From NCBI GenBank assembly GCA_006844765.1, contig SPJV01000098.1, forward strand, positions 1-64,000: a stretch of 64,000 bases of DNA, in the 5' to 3' direction. Shown one piece after another: positions 56,765 to 64,000 of this stretch. The DNA comes from Alphaproteobacteria bacterium (lineage in GTDB: Bacteria > Pseudomonadota > Alphaproteobacteria > UBA8366 > Aestuariispiraceae). Within the stretch, counting starts at the first letter, position 1. Every line of letters starts with the position of its first letter. The translations under genes and the position numbers were made by a program. A model generated the notes under the pieces. It had not been told where the DNA came from and ran no database searches. It worked only from the letters and a program-made list of their open reading frames with translations.

Positions 56765-57796
56765 GTGGCAACCGTTGTCGAATTGAAGCCTTCCGGCGGC
56801 AAGCCGCGCGGTCGTGTAAAATCGCCGTTGGATACACTGTTGGAACTCGTCTCTGCTGACCTTGGCAGGGTCAATCAGCATATCCTGGATAACATGCAGA
56901 GCCCTGTGGTTCTGATCCCGCAATTGGCGGGCCATTTGATCGCATCCGGCGGTAAGCGGATGCGTCCGATGTTGACCCTCGCGGCCTCCAAAATGTGTGG
57001 CTATGAAGGCTCCCGCCATATCGGCCTTGCGGCCTGTGTTGAGTTCATCCACACCGCAACTCTGCTGCATGATGATGTCGTCGATGCCAGTGATCTGCGC
57101 CGGGGACAGGAAAGCGCGAACGCGATCTGGGGGAATGAAGCCTCGGTCCTCGTCGGCGATTTTCTCTTCTCCCGCGCGTTTCAACTGATGACATCGGATG
57201 GTGAGGTGAAGGTCTTGCGCATCCTTTCCGATGCATCCGCCGTGATCGCGGAAGGGGAAGTTCTGCAACTGACTACCGCCAATGATCCGCGCACCACAGA
57301 AGAAGCCTATCTGGAGGTTATTCGCTCCAAGACGGCAGCGCTGTTTGCGGCGGCTACCCGGATCGGGGCCGTGGTTGCCAAACGCCCTGATGCGGAAGAA
57401 GAAGCGTTGGAGAGCTACGGCACCAATCTCGGCGTGGCGTTCCAGCTGATTGATGATGTTCTTGATTATTCAGCGGATCAGAAGGCTTTGGGCAAGACGG
57501 TCGGTGATGACTTCCGGGAAGGAAAAGTCACCCTGCCGATCCTCCTCGCCTGGCGTCGGGGCGATCAGGAAGAACGTGAATTCTGGTCCCGCACTATCGA
57601 ACATTCCGAACAAGAAGATGATGATTTGGACAAGGCCATGGCCTTGATGGCGAAGCACAATACCTTGGCGGATACAGTCGACCGCGCCCGCCACTACGGC
57701 GCCATCGCCCGCGACGCCCTCGGCATCTTCCCCAACAGCGATGTCAAAACCGCGATGGTCGACCTCGTCGATTTCGTGATCGAGCGGGCGTATTGA
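56765..57796 (+). CDS. ispB: Polyprenyl diphosphate synthase (IspB type)
   Basis: A 343-residue trans-prenyltransferase making the octa- or decaprenyl side chain of ubiquinone. The first aspartate-rich motif is LLHDDVVDAS and the second is LIDDVLDYS; GGKRMRPMLTLA precedes them. It starts at a GTG with AGGGG upstream. Chain length of the product is not determinable here. Divergent from the DUF2007 gene. Confidence 0.94.
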   Translation: MATVVELKPSGGKPRGRVKSPLDTLLELVSADLGRVNQHILDNMQSPVVLIPQLAGHLIASGGKRMRPMLTLAASKMCGYEGSRHIGLAACVEFIHTATLLHDDVVDASDLRRGQESANAIWGNEASVLVGDFLFSRAFQLMTSDGEVKVLRILSDASAVIAEGEVLQLTTANDPRTTEEAYLEVIRSKTAALFAAATRIGAVVAKRPDAEEEALESYGTNLGVAFQLIDDVLDYSADQKALGKTVGDDFREGKVTLPILLAWRRGDQEEREFWSRTIEHSEQEDDDLDKAMALMAKHNTLADTVDRARHYGAIARDALGIFPNSDVKTAMVDLVDFVIERAY

Positions 57797-57846
57797 GGCT
57801 TTAGAGGCGCGTTGATCAGGAACGTGCAGAAGCACCCTAGCGGCTG

Positions 57847-58482
57847 TTAAAGCACGTCCAGGACTTCGTTGTCGCGGCGGTTCCAGTGGAAATCGGCTTC
57901 GTGGGAAATCGCTTCGGCCAGCAGGATGCGGTAGTCCTGGCGGGGGATTTCGATGGCGCCGAATTTTTCCAGATGCTTGGTCACGAACTGTGTGTCCAGT
58001 AGTTTGAAATTCGCTGCCATCAGGCGGGCGGCCAGATGGACGAGGGCGACCTTACTGGCGTCACGGGCGCGGCTGAACATGCTCTCCCCGAAATAGGTGG
58101 CCCCCAAAGTGACCCCATAAAGCCCACCGACCAGCTTGTCGCCTTCCCAGACCTCAACCGAATGACCGTGGCCCATGCGATGCAGCGAGGTGTAGAGCGT
58201 CAGAATCTTATCGTTGATCCAGGTGCGCGGCCGGCGCTCAGTCGATTCCGCACAGCCATCCATCACACCTTCGAAACAGGCATCGAAGGTAACCCGGTAC
58301 TTATTTGACCGGATGGTTCGCGCCAGACGTTTCGGAACGTGGAATTGCTTGAAGGGCAGGATGCCGCGCATACGCGGATCAATCCAGAACAGGTCCGGGT
58401 CGTCGCGATCTTCCGCCATTGGGAAGACCCCGATAGCATAGGCGCGGAGTAACATATCCGGTGTTAAATCAAGGGGTTCCAT
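57847..58482 (-). CDS. aat: Leucyl/phenylalanyl-tRNA-protein transferase Aat
   Basis: A 211-residue enzyme of the N-end rule pathway that adds Leu or Phe from tRNA to proteins with N-terminal Arg or Lys. Signatures: [23 protein letters not shown] in the N-terminal domain and [25 protein letters not shown] in the C-terminal domain, then [16 protein letters not shown]. The ATG at 58482 is chosen over an upstream in-frame ATG at 58539 because family members begin at this point. Confidence 0.95.
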   Translation of the reverse strand: MEPLDLTPDMLLRAYAIGVFPMAEDRDDPDLFWIDPRMRGILPFKQFHVPKRLARTIRSNKYRVTFDACFEGVMDGCAESTERRPRTWINDKILTLYTSLHRMGHGHSVEVWEGDKLVGGLYGVTLGATYFGESMFSRARDASKVALVHLAARLMAANFKLLDTQFVTKHLEKFGAIEIPRQDYRILLAEAISHEADFHWNRRDNEVLDVL

Positions 58483-58641
58483 ATAAGAACACAGCCTTTC
58501 CGATGGGTTGCTTCTGCCTCTCGAAAGAAAGCTTAGCAAGCCTCGTGCCGTCTGTCGCCCTAAACCGGTTCGGCGTGTGATTTTCTACAAATACATCGTG
58601 AATATGGGGGGTATTCGATCCTGGAGCGGGTCTAAGCCGCG

Positions 58642-59985
58642 TTAGCTCTTAAGACCCATCCATTTTTCCAGCCAGTGGATGTCATAATTGCCATCGATAA
58701 AGGGCGGCTGTGCGATGATCTTCTGATGAAGCGGAATGGTGGTTTCGATGCCGCCGATCACATATTCATCAAGCGCGCGCTTCAGGCGCATCATGCATTC
58801 ATTTCGGGTCGCCCCATAAACGATCAGCTTTGAGACAAGGCTGTCGTAATAGGGCGGAACCTTGTAGCCCGAATAGAGCTGTGAATCGACACGCACACCC
58901 ATGCCGCCGGGGGCATGATAGTCGGTGATCCGCCCCGGTGTCGGCATAAAGGTCTCCGGGTTCTCTGCCGTCACACGGCATTCAATCGCATGTCCCGCCG
59001 GCTGGATGTCGTCTTGCGTCAGGTGCAAGGGAATTCCGGCGGCGACCTTGATCTGTTCGCGCACCAGATCGACATTGCAGATCATTTCCGAAATCGGGTG
59101 CTCAACTTGCAGGCGGGTATTCATTTCAATGAAGAAGAATTCGCCATCCTCATAGAGGAACTCGATGGTGCCCGCCCCGCGATAGCGCATTTTCTTCATC
59201 GCGGCGGTGACGGTCTCTCCAATCCGGGCGCGCTGTTCGGCATTCAGCGCGGGGGAGGGGGCCTCTTCGATCACTTTCTGGTGGCGGCGCTGAATGGAAC
59301 AATCGCGCTCTCCCAGATGGATACAGTTGCCTTGCCCATCACCCAGAAGCTGGATTTCGATGTGGCGCGGTTTGCCGAGATAGCGTTCGATGTAAACGGC
59401 ATCATCCCCGAAAGCGGCCTTGGCCTCGGTGCGGCAGATGGCCAGCGCTTCTTCCACTTCGTCCAGGGAATAGGCAACTTTCATCCCGCGACCACCGCCG
59501 CCAGAGGCCGCCTTGATGATCAGGGGGAAGCCGATTTCCTTTGCGATCGCGAGTGCTTCGGCATCGGTTTCAACGCCACCATCACTGCCAGGCACAACCG
59601 GGATACCCAGATCCTTTGCGGCTTCCTTGGCGCGAATCTTATCACCCATCAGGCTGATATGTTCCGGCGTCGGGCCGATGAAGGCGATGTCGTGTTCTTC
59701 CACCATCTGGGCGAAACGCGCATTTTCAGACAAGAAGCCAACGCCCGGATGGATCGCATCCGCGCCGGTCAGAGTTGCCGCTGTCAGGATCGCCGGGATG
59801 TTCAGGTAACTGTCTTTCGGCGGCGGCGGACCAATGCAAACGGTCTCATCCGCCAGTCTGGCATGCATGGCATCCGCGTCAGCCGTTGAATGTACAGCGA
59901 CCGTCTGGATACCCATTTCCTTACACGCGCGGTGGATCCGCAACGCGATCTCACCCCGATTGGCAATAAGGACTTTTTCAAACAT
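58642..59985 (-). CDS. accC: Acetyl-CoA carboxylase biotin carboxylase subunit AccC
   Basis: A 447-residue ATP-grasp enzyme that carboxylates biotin on AccB, the first step of fatty acid synthesis. It starts MFEKVLIANRGEIALR, has the ATP loop AASGGGGRGMKVAYS, YIERYLGKPRHIEIQ, HLGERDCSIQRRHQKVIEE and the catalytic EMNTRLQVEHPISEM. It is 46 bp downstream of accB on the same strand, the standard arrangement. Confidence 0.97.
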   Translation of the reverse strand: MFEKVLIANRGEIALRIHRACKEMGIQTVAVHSTADADAMHARLADETVCIGPPPPKDSYLNIPAILTAATLTGADAIHPGVGFLSENARFAQMVEEHDIAFIGPTPEHISLMGDKIRAKEAAKDLGIPVVPGSDGGVETDAEALAIAKEIGFPLIIKAASGGGGRGMKVAYSLDEVEEALAICRTEAKAAFGDDAVYIERYLGKPRHIEIQLLGDGQGNCIHLGERDCSIQRRHQKVIEEAPSPALNAEQRARIGETVTAAMKKMRYRGAGTIEFLYEDGEFFFIEMNTRLQVEHPISEMICNVDLVREQIKVAAGIPLHLTQDDIQPAGHAIECRVTAENPETFMPTPGRITDYHAPGGMGVRVDSQLYSGYKVPPYYDSLVSKLIVYGATRNECMMRLKRALDEYVIGGIETTIPLHQKIIAQPPFIDGNYDIHWLEKWMGLKS

Positions 59986-60031
59986 TGGCCGGCGCGCCCT
60001 TCCGTCCTGAAGTGGGATTAAAGGGAGAGGA

Positions 60032-60472
60032 TCAGTCAATCACAACCAACGGCTCACCGAATTCAACCGGCTGGCCATCCGTGACCATGATCATTTTGAC
60101 CGTGCCCGCGCGCGGCGCAGGGATCGGGTTCATGACCTTCATGGCTTCGATGATCAGCAGGGTCTGGCCTTCGGCGACGGTATCACCGGCCTTGAGGAAG
60201 GCTGGTGCGCCTGGTTGCGGTGAAAGATAGACAGTGCCGACCATCGGTGATTCAACAGCACCTTCCGGGACCGCGCCACCAACCGGTGCTGCAGGTGCCG
60301 CCGCCGCCGTGGCGACTGGGGCAGGCGCTGCTACCGCGACCGGGGCTGCGACAGCCCTCGCAAGACGGATGGAGCGATCATCATCTTCCAGCTCAAGCTC
60401 GGCCAGATCCTTCTCCGCCATCAAATCGGCCAGTTCAGCGATCAGATCTTTGTCGAAGATCGATTTACCCAT
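60032..60472 (-). CDS. accB: Acetyl-CoA carboxylase biotin carboxyl carrier protein AccB
   Basis: A 146-residue carrier. The biotinyl lysine lies in [16 protein letters not shown]. An N-terminal acidic helical segment and a long Ala/Pro-rich linker (residues about 45-75) precede the biotinyl domain. The start at 60472 with GGAAAGG upstream is preferred to one ten codons earlier. It leads accC and follows aroQ, an order common in proteobacteria. Confidence 0.95.
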   Translation of the reverse strand: MGKSIFDKDLIAELADLMAEKDLAELELEDDDRSIRLARAVAAPVAVAAPAPVATAAAAPAAPVGGAVPEGAVESPMVGTVYLSPQPGAPAFLKAGDTVAEGQTLLIIEAMKVMNPIPAPRAGTVKMIMVTDGQPVEFGEPLVVID

Positions 60473-60629
60473 GCCATCGTACCTTTCCGAATGCCATTTC
60501 AAATGCTTTTCGAATGTTTTACCAAGCGCCTAGTCGCCGACCGTTCCGGTCGCGCCAGCAATCGGCGTCTGGGCCATTGTTTGCCGCGAAATGACCGGGG
60601 CCACAAGCCCGTCTTTGCCGCCAAGCTCT

Positions 60630-61070
60630 CTAATCGAGGATTTCTGCCATGGCCTCCAGCGCCAATCGATAGCCTGTCGGTCCCAACCCGACAATCACAC
60701 CAACCGCGATATCAGAGATATAGGAGTTATGGCGAAAAGCTTCGCGCGCATGAATGTTGGAGATATGAACCTCGATCACCGGTTTCTCGCTGGCGATCAA
60801 GGCATCGCGCAGAGAGACTGACGTGTGGGTCAATCCGCCGGCATTGATGATGATACCTGCGTGGTTCTCCCGGGCTTCCTGACACCAGTCGATCAGGGTG
60901 CCTTCATGGTTGGACTGCCGGAAATCCACCTCCAGACCAAGGCGGTTGCCATTGTCCTGGCTCTGCGCTTTCACATCGTCCAGGCTGGTTGCGCCATAAA
61001 TTGCAGGTTCCCGCTTCCCCAGCATATTGAGGTTCGGGCCGTTGAGGATAAGGATGCGGTGTTCAGCCAT
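60630..61070 (-). CDS. aroQ: Type II 3-dehydroquinate dehydratase AroQ
   Basis: A 146-residue dodecameric enzyme of the shikimate pathway. Motifs are LILNGPNLNMLGKREPAIYG, the lid tyrosine therein, DFRQSNHEGTLIDW with the catalytic Asn-His, IINAGGLTHTSVSLRDAL and EVHISNIHAREAFRHNS. It sits upstream of accB on the same strand. Confidence 0.97.
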   Translation of the reverse strand: MAEHRILILNGPNLNMLGKREPAIYGATSLDDVKAQSQDNGNRLGLEVDFRQSNHEGTLIDWCQEARENHAGIIINAGGLTHTSVSLRDALIASEKPVIEVHISNIHAREAFRHNSYISDIAVGVIVGLGPTGYRLALEAMAEILD

Positions 61071-61150
61071 TGGCTCAGTCCGTTACATGGATGTCAGAAG
61101 GGCGCGCACTATACCAGCGCGCGAAGACCCCGCAAGATGAGGAGAGTACC

Positions 61151-62080
61151 ATGCCGTCAACACAGAATAGCGGACAGATCGTTGGGCTGCTAGGCACCGG
61201 CTTCATGGGGCTCGGCATGGGGGCACGGTTGTTGAAGGCGGGGTTCACCCTTCATGTAACCGCTCATCGACGGCGTGAGAATGTGGAGGCGCTTTGTGCC
61301 CTGGGTGCGGTGGAGGCCGTGGATTCCGAAACTGTAGCCGCTGAGGCGGATACATTGCTGCTTTGCCTGCCGGATGCGGAAACGGTTGAGGGGACAGTCG
61401 AGACGGTCTTACCGCGACTGAAAAAGGGCGCCCTTATCATCGATTGCTCGACCACCGCGCCGGCAGTCTCCCGCCGCATCGCTGAGAAACTGGACGCTGC
61501 CGGAATCTTCTTCGTTGAGGCCCCCCTGACCGGCGGTGCGCAACAGGCGGCAGACGGTGTCTGTGGCACGTTGGTTGGCGGGTCCGATGAGGCTGTAAGC
61601 CTCGCGTGCCCGATTCTGGAAAGTTTCTGTGTGTCTATTGAGCATTTCGGGGACATTGGGGCCGGACAGGCGGCGAAGCTGCTGAATAACTACATGGTCA
61701 TCGGGATTATCTCTCTGGTAACCGAGACCTTTGATAAGGCACGCGCGGCCGGTGTCGATTGGGAGAAACTGTTTGAAGTCGCCCGTCGCGGGTCCGGTGA
61801 TAATGGCGTGATGCATCGGTTCTTCCCGAAAGCATTCTCAGATGATTACTCCGGTTATCTTTTTGCGGTGGCCGCCGCCCGGAAGGATTTGAGCTACTTC
61901 ACCGATTGGGCAAAAGAAGTCGGCGGCGCGTCCCCCCTGGCGGAGGAGGTCCTGCGTAGCTTCGAAGCGCATGTAGCGGAGGGGCGGGGAGGCCTGAAGG
62001 TCAGTGAGCTTCTGGCACCGGAAAACAGCATCGCCCGAGCCCTAACCCAAAATGATGATCGACGTTCCGATAACGGATAA
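61151..62080 (+). CDS. NAD(P)-dependent 3-hydroxyisobutyrate dehydrogenase-family oxidoreductase
   Basis: A 309-residue beta-hydroxyacid dehydrogenase. GLLGTGFMGLGMGARLL is the nucleotide motif, FVEAPLTGGAQQAADG the substrate-binding GG loop, and the catalytic lysine lies in GAGQAAKLLNNYM. It would oxidise a 3-hydroxy acid such as 3-hydroxyisobutyrate, tartronate or a related compound. The start at 61151 follows GAGGAGAG; a 27-residue longer reading would collide with the aroQ start. Its end overlaps the convergent EamA gene by 39 bp. Confidence 0.87.
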   Translation: MPSTQNSGQIVGLLGTGFMGLGMGARLLKAGFTLHVTAHRRRENVEALCALGAVEAVDSETVAAEADTLLLCLPDAETVEGTVETVLPRLKKGALIIDCSTTAPAVSRRIAEKLDAAGIFFVEAPLTGGAQQAADGVCGTLVGGSDEAVSLACPILESFCVSIEHFGDIGAGQAAKLLNNYMVIGIISLVTETFDKARAAGVDWEKLFEVARRGSGDNGVMHRFFPKAFSDDYSGYLFAVAAARKDLSYFTDWAKEVGGASPLAEEVLRSFEAHVAEGRGGLKVSELLAPENSIARALTQNDDRRSDNG

Positions 62081-62932
62081 CACGCCGCCTGCAAGTGCGT
62101 GTTTGCTTGGTGGGCGTCGTTCCTTAATCCAAAGGATTGGAAGAACGAGCACCGGGGAAAGAGACCCAAGCAAGGCCGCTAATCCGGCATCGAAATTCGC
62201 AAAGGCATAGAGCAATATGGAAGACGAGACGCCATACCCAATAAAGCCGGGAAGGATCGTTCGACTGATAAGGCCTGGTGTTGGTTCGACTGGGGCGCGG
62301 AATATCTTTGCTGGCCAGAGTGCGATTACGGAAATCAGGAACGCAGCACCGAGTAGTCGCACTGCAGAGATCGCAATGGGCTCTGTGCCCATTTGCATGG
62401 CGGGTTTCATAATCAGAAATCCCAATCCCTGGAACGTGGTTGCCAGTATGCCCAAGATCGGAATCCAGGCGGGATGACCGATGGTTTCATCCGTCCTCCA
62501 GCGCCGCGTGTCGCCAAATTGTGTCGCGATGACGATGCCGCACAGGACAACGCCACCGCCGATCAGATGTGGCGGCGAAAGGGTCTCGCCCAACCAGAAA
62601 TAGGCCATGAGGGCGATGATCGGGGCTTTCAGGGAAAGAAGTAATTCGGTCCGTCTCGGCCCGCCGCGTCGCAAACACTCGATCATGGCGAGATTGCCGA
62701 GAATGATTCCGAAGCCGATGCTCACCCCATAGGCGGCCCAGTGAGATGCTATGATTGTCGGCCAATAGCCGAGTAGAGAGCAGATTGCAGCCATGATTGC
62801 AGCGCAGGCGATCAATTGGACGCGCGTGAATTCGAACGCGCCGAGGGTACGTGCGGGTCCTTGTGCCAAAACAATGCCGACCGCCCAACCTACCGACGCC
62901 AGAATTGCCGCGCTTGCGGGAATGAAAAACAT
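62042..62932 (-). CDS. DMT superfamily transporter, EamA family
   Basis: A 296-residue carrier with ten predicted helices and two EamA repeats (SLKAPIIALMAYFWLGETL, GSLSPVLVLPILWIKERRP). Divergent from an HxlR regulator with two palindromic direct repeats between the genes, so it is probably the regulated target, perhaps an efflux carrier. The substrate is not predictable. Its end overlaps the 3-hydroxyacid dehydrogenase gene. Confidence 0.88.
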   Translation of the reverse strand: MFFIPASAAILASVGWAVGIVLAQGPARTLGAFEFTRVQLIACAAIMAAICSLLGYWPTIIASHWAAYGVSIGFGIILGNLAMIECLRRGGPRRTELLLSLKAPIIALMAYFWLGETLSPPHLIGGGVVLCGIVIATQFGDTRRWRTDETIGHPAWIPILGILATTFQGLGFLIMKPAMQMGTEPIAISAVRLLGAAFLISVIALWPAKIFRAPVEPTPGLISRTILPGFIGYGVSSSILLYAFANFDAGLAALLGSLSPVLVLPILWIKERRPPSKHALAGGVLSVIGTSIIILG

Positions 62933-62950
62933 GACAGGTCTCCCAAGTGT

Positions 62951-62994
62951 GCTACATAATAGGTAGCGATAAACGCTACATAATGAGTAGCGAT
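62951..62994. promoter_or_regulatory. Tandem palindromic operator between eamA and hxlR
   Basis: Two 20-bp direct copies at 62951-62970 and 62975-62994 read GCTACATAAT-RR-GTAGCGAT. Each holds the inverted repeat GCTAC-N7-GTAGC. They differ only in the two central bases and lie 24 bp apart, 18 bp before the eamA start. This is a likely HxlR operator. Confidence 0.7.
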
Positions 62995-63057
62995 GTAGAA
63001 TGTCAATGGAAGTGTTTTGGGGAAGTGTTTTGGGAGTGTATCTATGAGTGCCCGCCA

Positions 63058-63384
63058 ATGCCGACGATAACGCCGAAACCGGGACAGCCGGTCCGTGGCT
63101 CGAAGACCGGTAAGCCTATTATGGCTTTGTTTGACCTCATGGGGAGAAGCTGGGCCCTGGGGATTGTCTGGCAGCTGGCTGACGGGCCGCTGACCTTCCG
63201 AGGTCTTCAAGCTGCGTGTGAGGGCGTATCGCCAACCGTCCTTAACCGACGCCTTAAAGAGCTGCGAGAAAGCGACCTCGTAGAACGCGGGGACGACGGC
63301 TATGCACTGACGGGTTGGGGACGGGAATTGCTGGGCTTGTTGAAGCCGCTTGGCAAATGGTCGGGCCAATGGGCTAAACGGTGA
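63058..63384 (+). CDS. HxlR family winged-helix regulator
   Basis: A 108-residue regulator: a short N-terminus, then the HxlR core (GRSWALGIVWQLADGPLTFRGLQ, GVSPTVLNRRLKELRESDLV) and wing (DDGYALTGWG). It lacks the N-terminal redox cysteine of HypR/YodB-type members. The start at 63058 is chosen because no regulator sequence is recognisable upstream, although the frame is open to 62947, where it would cross the operator repeats. Divergent from an EamA carrier that it probably controls. Confidence 0.85.
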   Translation: MPTITPKPGQPVRGSKTGKPIMALFDLMGRSWALGIVWQLADGPLTFRGLQAACEGVSPTVLNRRLKELRESDLVERGDDGYALTGWGRELLGLLKPLGKWSGQWAKR

Positions 63385-63584
63385 GCGGTCCCGGACCGGT
63401 TCCGTTTCACGGGGCCTGCTCCCTCTAAACCGCAAACGCGGCATTCCATCAGCGTTGTGGGAGGGGGCGGGAGACACGTGCCCAGGCTCCAGAAGGGCAG
63501 AGCGTCTCCCGCCTCCACTCCCAGCCGCCCGGCCTCCGATAGGGGATGACGGGGGGAGGCGGGGCGGGGGGACTGAAAAATCTG

Positions 63585-64000
63585 TTACGCGGCGGCCTTT
63601 TCCAGATAGGCAAGGACTGTGTCGACATCGCTGACTTCAAACGGGTCGCCGGGCTTTTCCGGCTCGACGAACATCTCTTCGATCACGCCGTCATTCACCA
63701 CCATCGCATAGCGCCAGGAGCGAACACCAAAACCCAGGTCGCGCTTTTCTACCGCCAGACCCATGCCCTTGGAGAAATCGGCATTACCGTCCGGGATGAC
63801 CGCCAGTTCTTCGGTGACAAACTGATCTTTTGCCCAGGCATTCATGACGAAGCTGTCATTGACGGACAGGCAGTAGATCGCGTCCACGCCCTTTGCCTTA
63901 ACCTCTGCCGACTTCATTTGATAGCCGGGCAGATGGGTCGAAGAACAGGTCGGGGTGAAAGCGCCGGGCAGCGCGAATAATACGACGCGCTTACCGCCGA
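63585..64000 (-). CDS. Peroxiredoxin, Prx5-like, cut by the window edge
   Basis: The C-terminal 138 residues of a thiol peroxidase. The first visible residues include [20 protein letters not shown], giving the peroxidatic cysteine in TPTC, and the rest matches the Prx5/AhpE-type fold ([39 protein letters not shown]). The N-terminus lies beyond base 64000. It reduces hydrogen peroxide and organic peroxides. Only the 5' end is missing. Confidence 0.9.
   Translation of the reverse strand, partial: GGKRVVLFALPGAFTPTCSSTHLPGYQMKSAEVKAKGVDAIYCLSVNDSFVMNAWAKDQFVTEELAVIPDGNADFSKGMGLAVEKRDLGFGVRSWRYAMVVNDGVIEEMFVEPEKPGDPFEVSDVDTVLAYLEKAAA

Noticed and set aside
63468..63511. CGGGAGAC/GTCTCCCG hairpin and G-rich run between hxlR and the peroxiredoxin
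   Set aside because: The loop of 28 nt is too long and there is no T-tract; probably chance in GC-rich spacer.

Overview
The window looks like chromosomal DNA of a free-living, probably marine alphaproteobacterium of the broad Rhodospirillales/Kiloniellales type. This is inferred from the moderately high GC, two TRAP dicarboxylate-type uptake systems, the fused malic enzyme MaeB, an IscR/cysteine desulfurase/MnmA/CysE cluster, FlhF/FlhG and the tRNA sequences. The genus cannot be fixed from the sequence alone.

Region 1-15.3 kb is a catabolic cluster of unknown substrate. It holds one TRAP system running off the left edge (DctQ start and DctP), a GntR/FCD regulator, an IclR regulator, a cytoplasmic DMSO-reductase-family molybdoenzyme, a two-domain PPC (DUF296) protein, a split transketolase, a short-chain dehydrogenase, a complete second TRAP system (P, Q, M) and an FMN/FeS/FAD oxidoreductase of the 2,4-dienoyl-CoA reductase/TMADH type. 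A TTGCATGCAA palindrome pair at the gntR promoter and a CATAATATGGA motif shared by the iclR and PPC/transketolase promoter regions are candidate operators. A plausible reading is uptake of an organic acid followed by redox steps and two-carbon transfer.

Region 15.4-17.5 kb is a small accessory patch: a DUF1778/GNAT toxin-antitoxin pair with a perfect operator palindrome, a complete IS6-family element and an elongator tRNA-Met. Region 17.6-25.9 kb holds an EF-hand protein with four calcium loops spaced exactly 40 residues apart, then mnmA, a ferredoxin, two adjacent cysteine desulfurases, iscR and cysE on the minus strand (sulfur mobilisation and tRNA thiolation), an alpha/beta hydrolase, and anmK.

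Region 25.9-40.2 kb carries tyrS, a second TMADH/DgcA-like oxidoreductase, flhF-flhG with a FliK-like gene and a small partner, a ferritin-like protein, a CHASE2 class III cyclase, a GAF/HD-GYP phosphodiesterase, an SDR and an NTF2-like protein. Region 40.4-64 kb is mostly housekeeping: lipB, tRNA-Leu(GAG), a 72-bp structured repeat, maeB, mgtE, DMT exporters, a 2OG oxygenase, ppdK, glyS/glyQ, an S49 protease, a TrmN6-like methylase, a polyprenyl synthase, aat, accC/accB, aroQ, a 3-hydroxyisobutyrate-dehydrogenase-family enzyme, an HxlR/EamA divergent pair with a tandem palindromic operator, and a peroxiredoxin cut by the right edge.

No CRISPR array, prophage or secondary-metabolite cluster was seen. 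The strongest candidates for undescribed biology are the first 15 kb catabolic locus and its regulatory motifs, the double PPC protein, the 40-residue EF-hand array with polyproline linkers, and the 72-bp hairpin repeat after tRNA-Leu.
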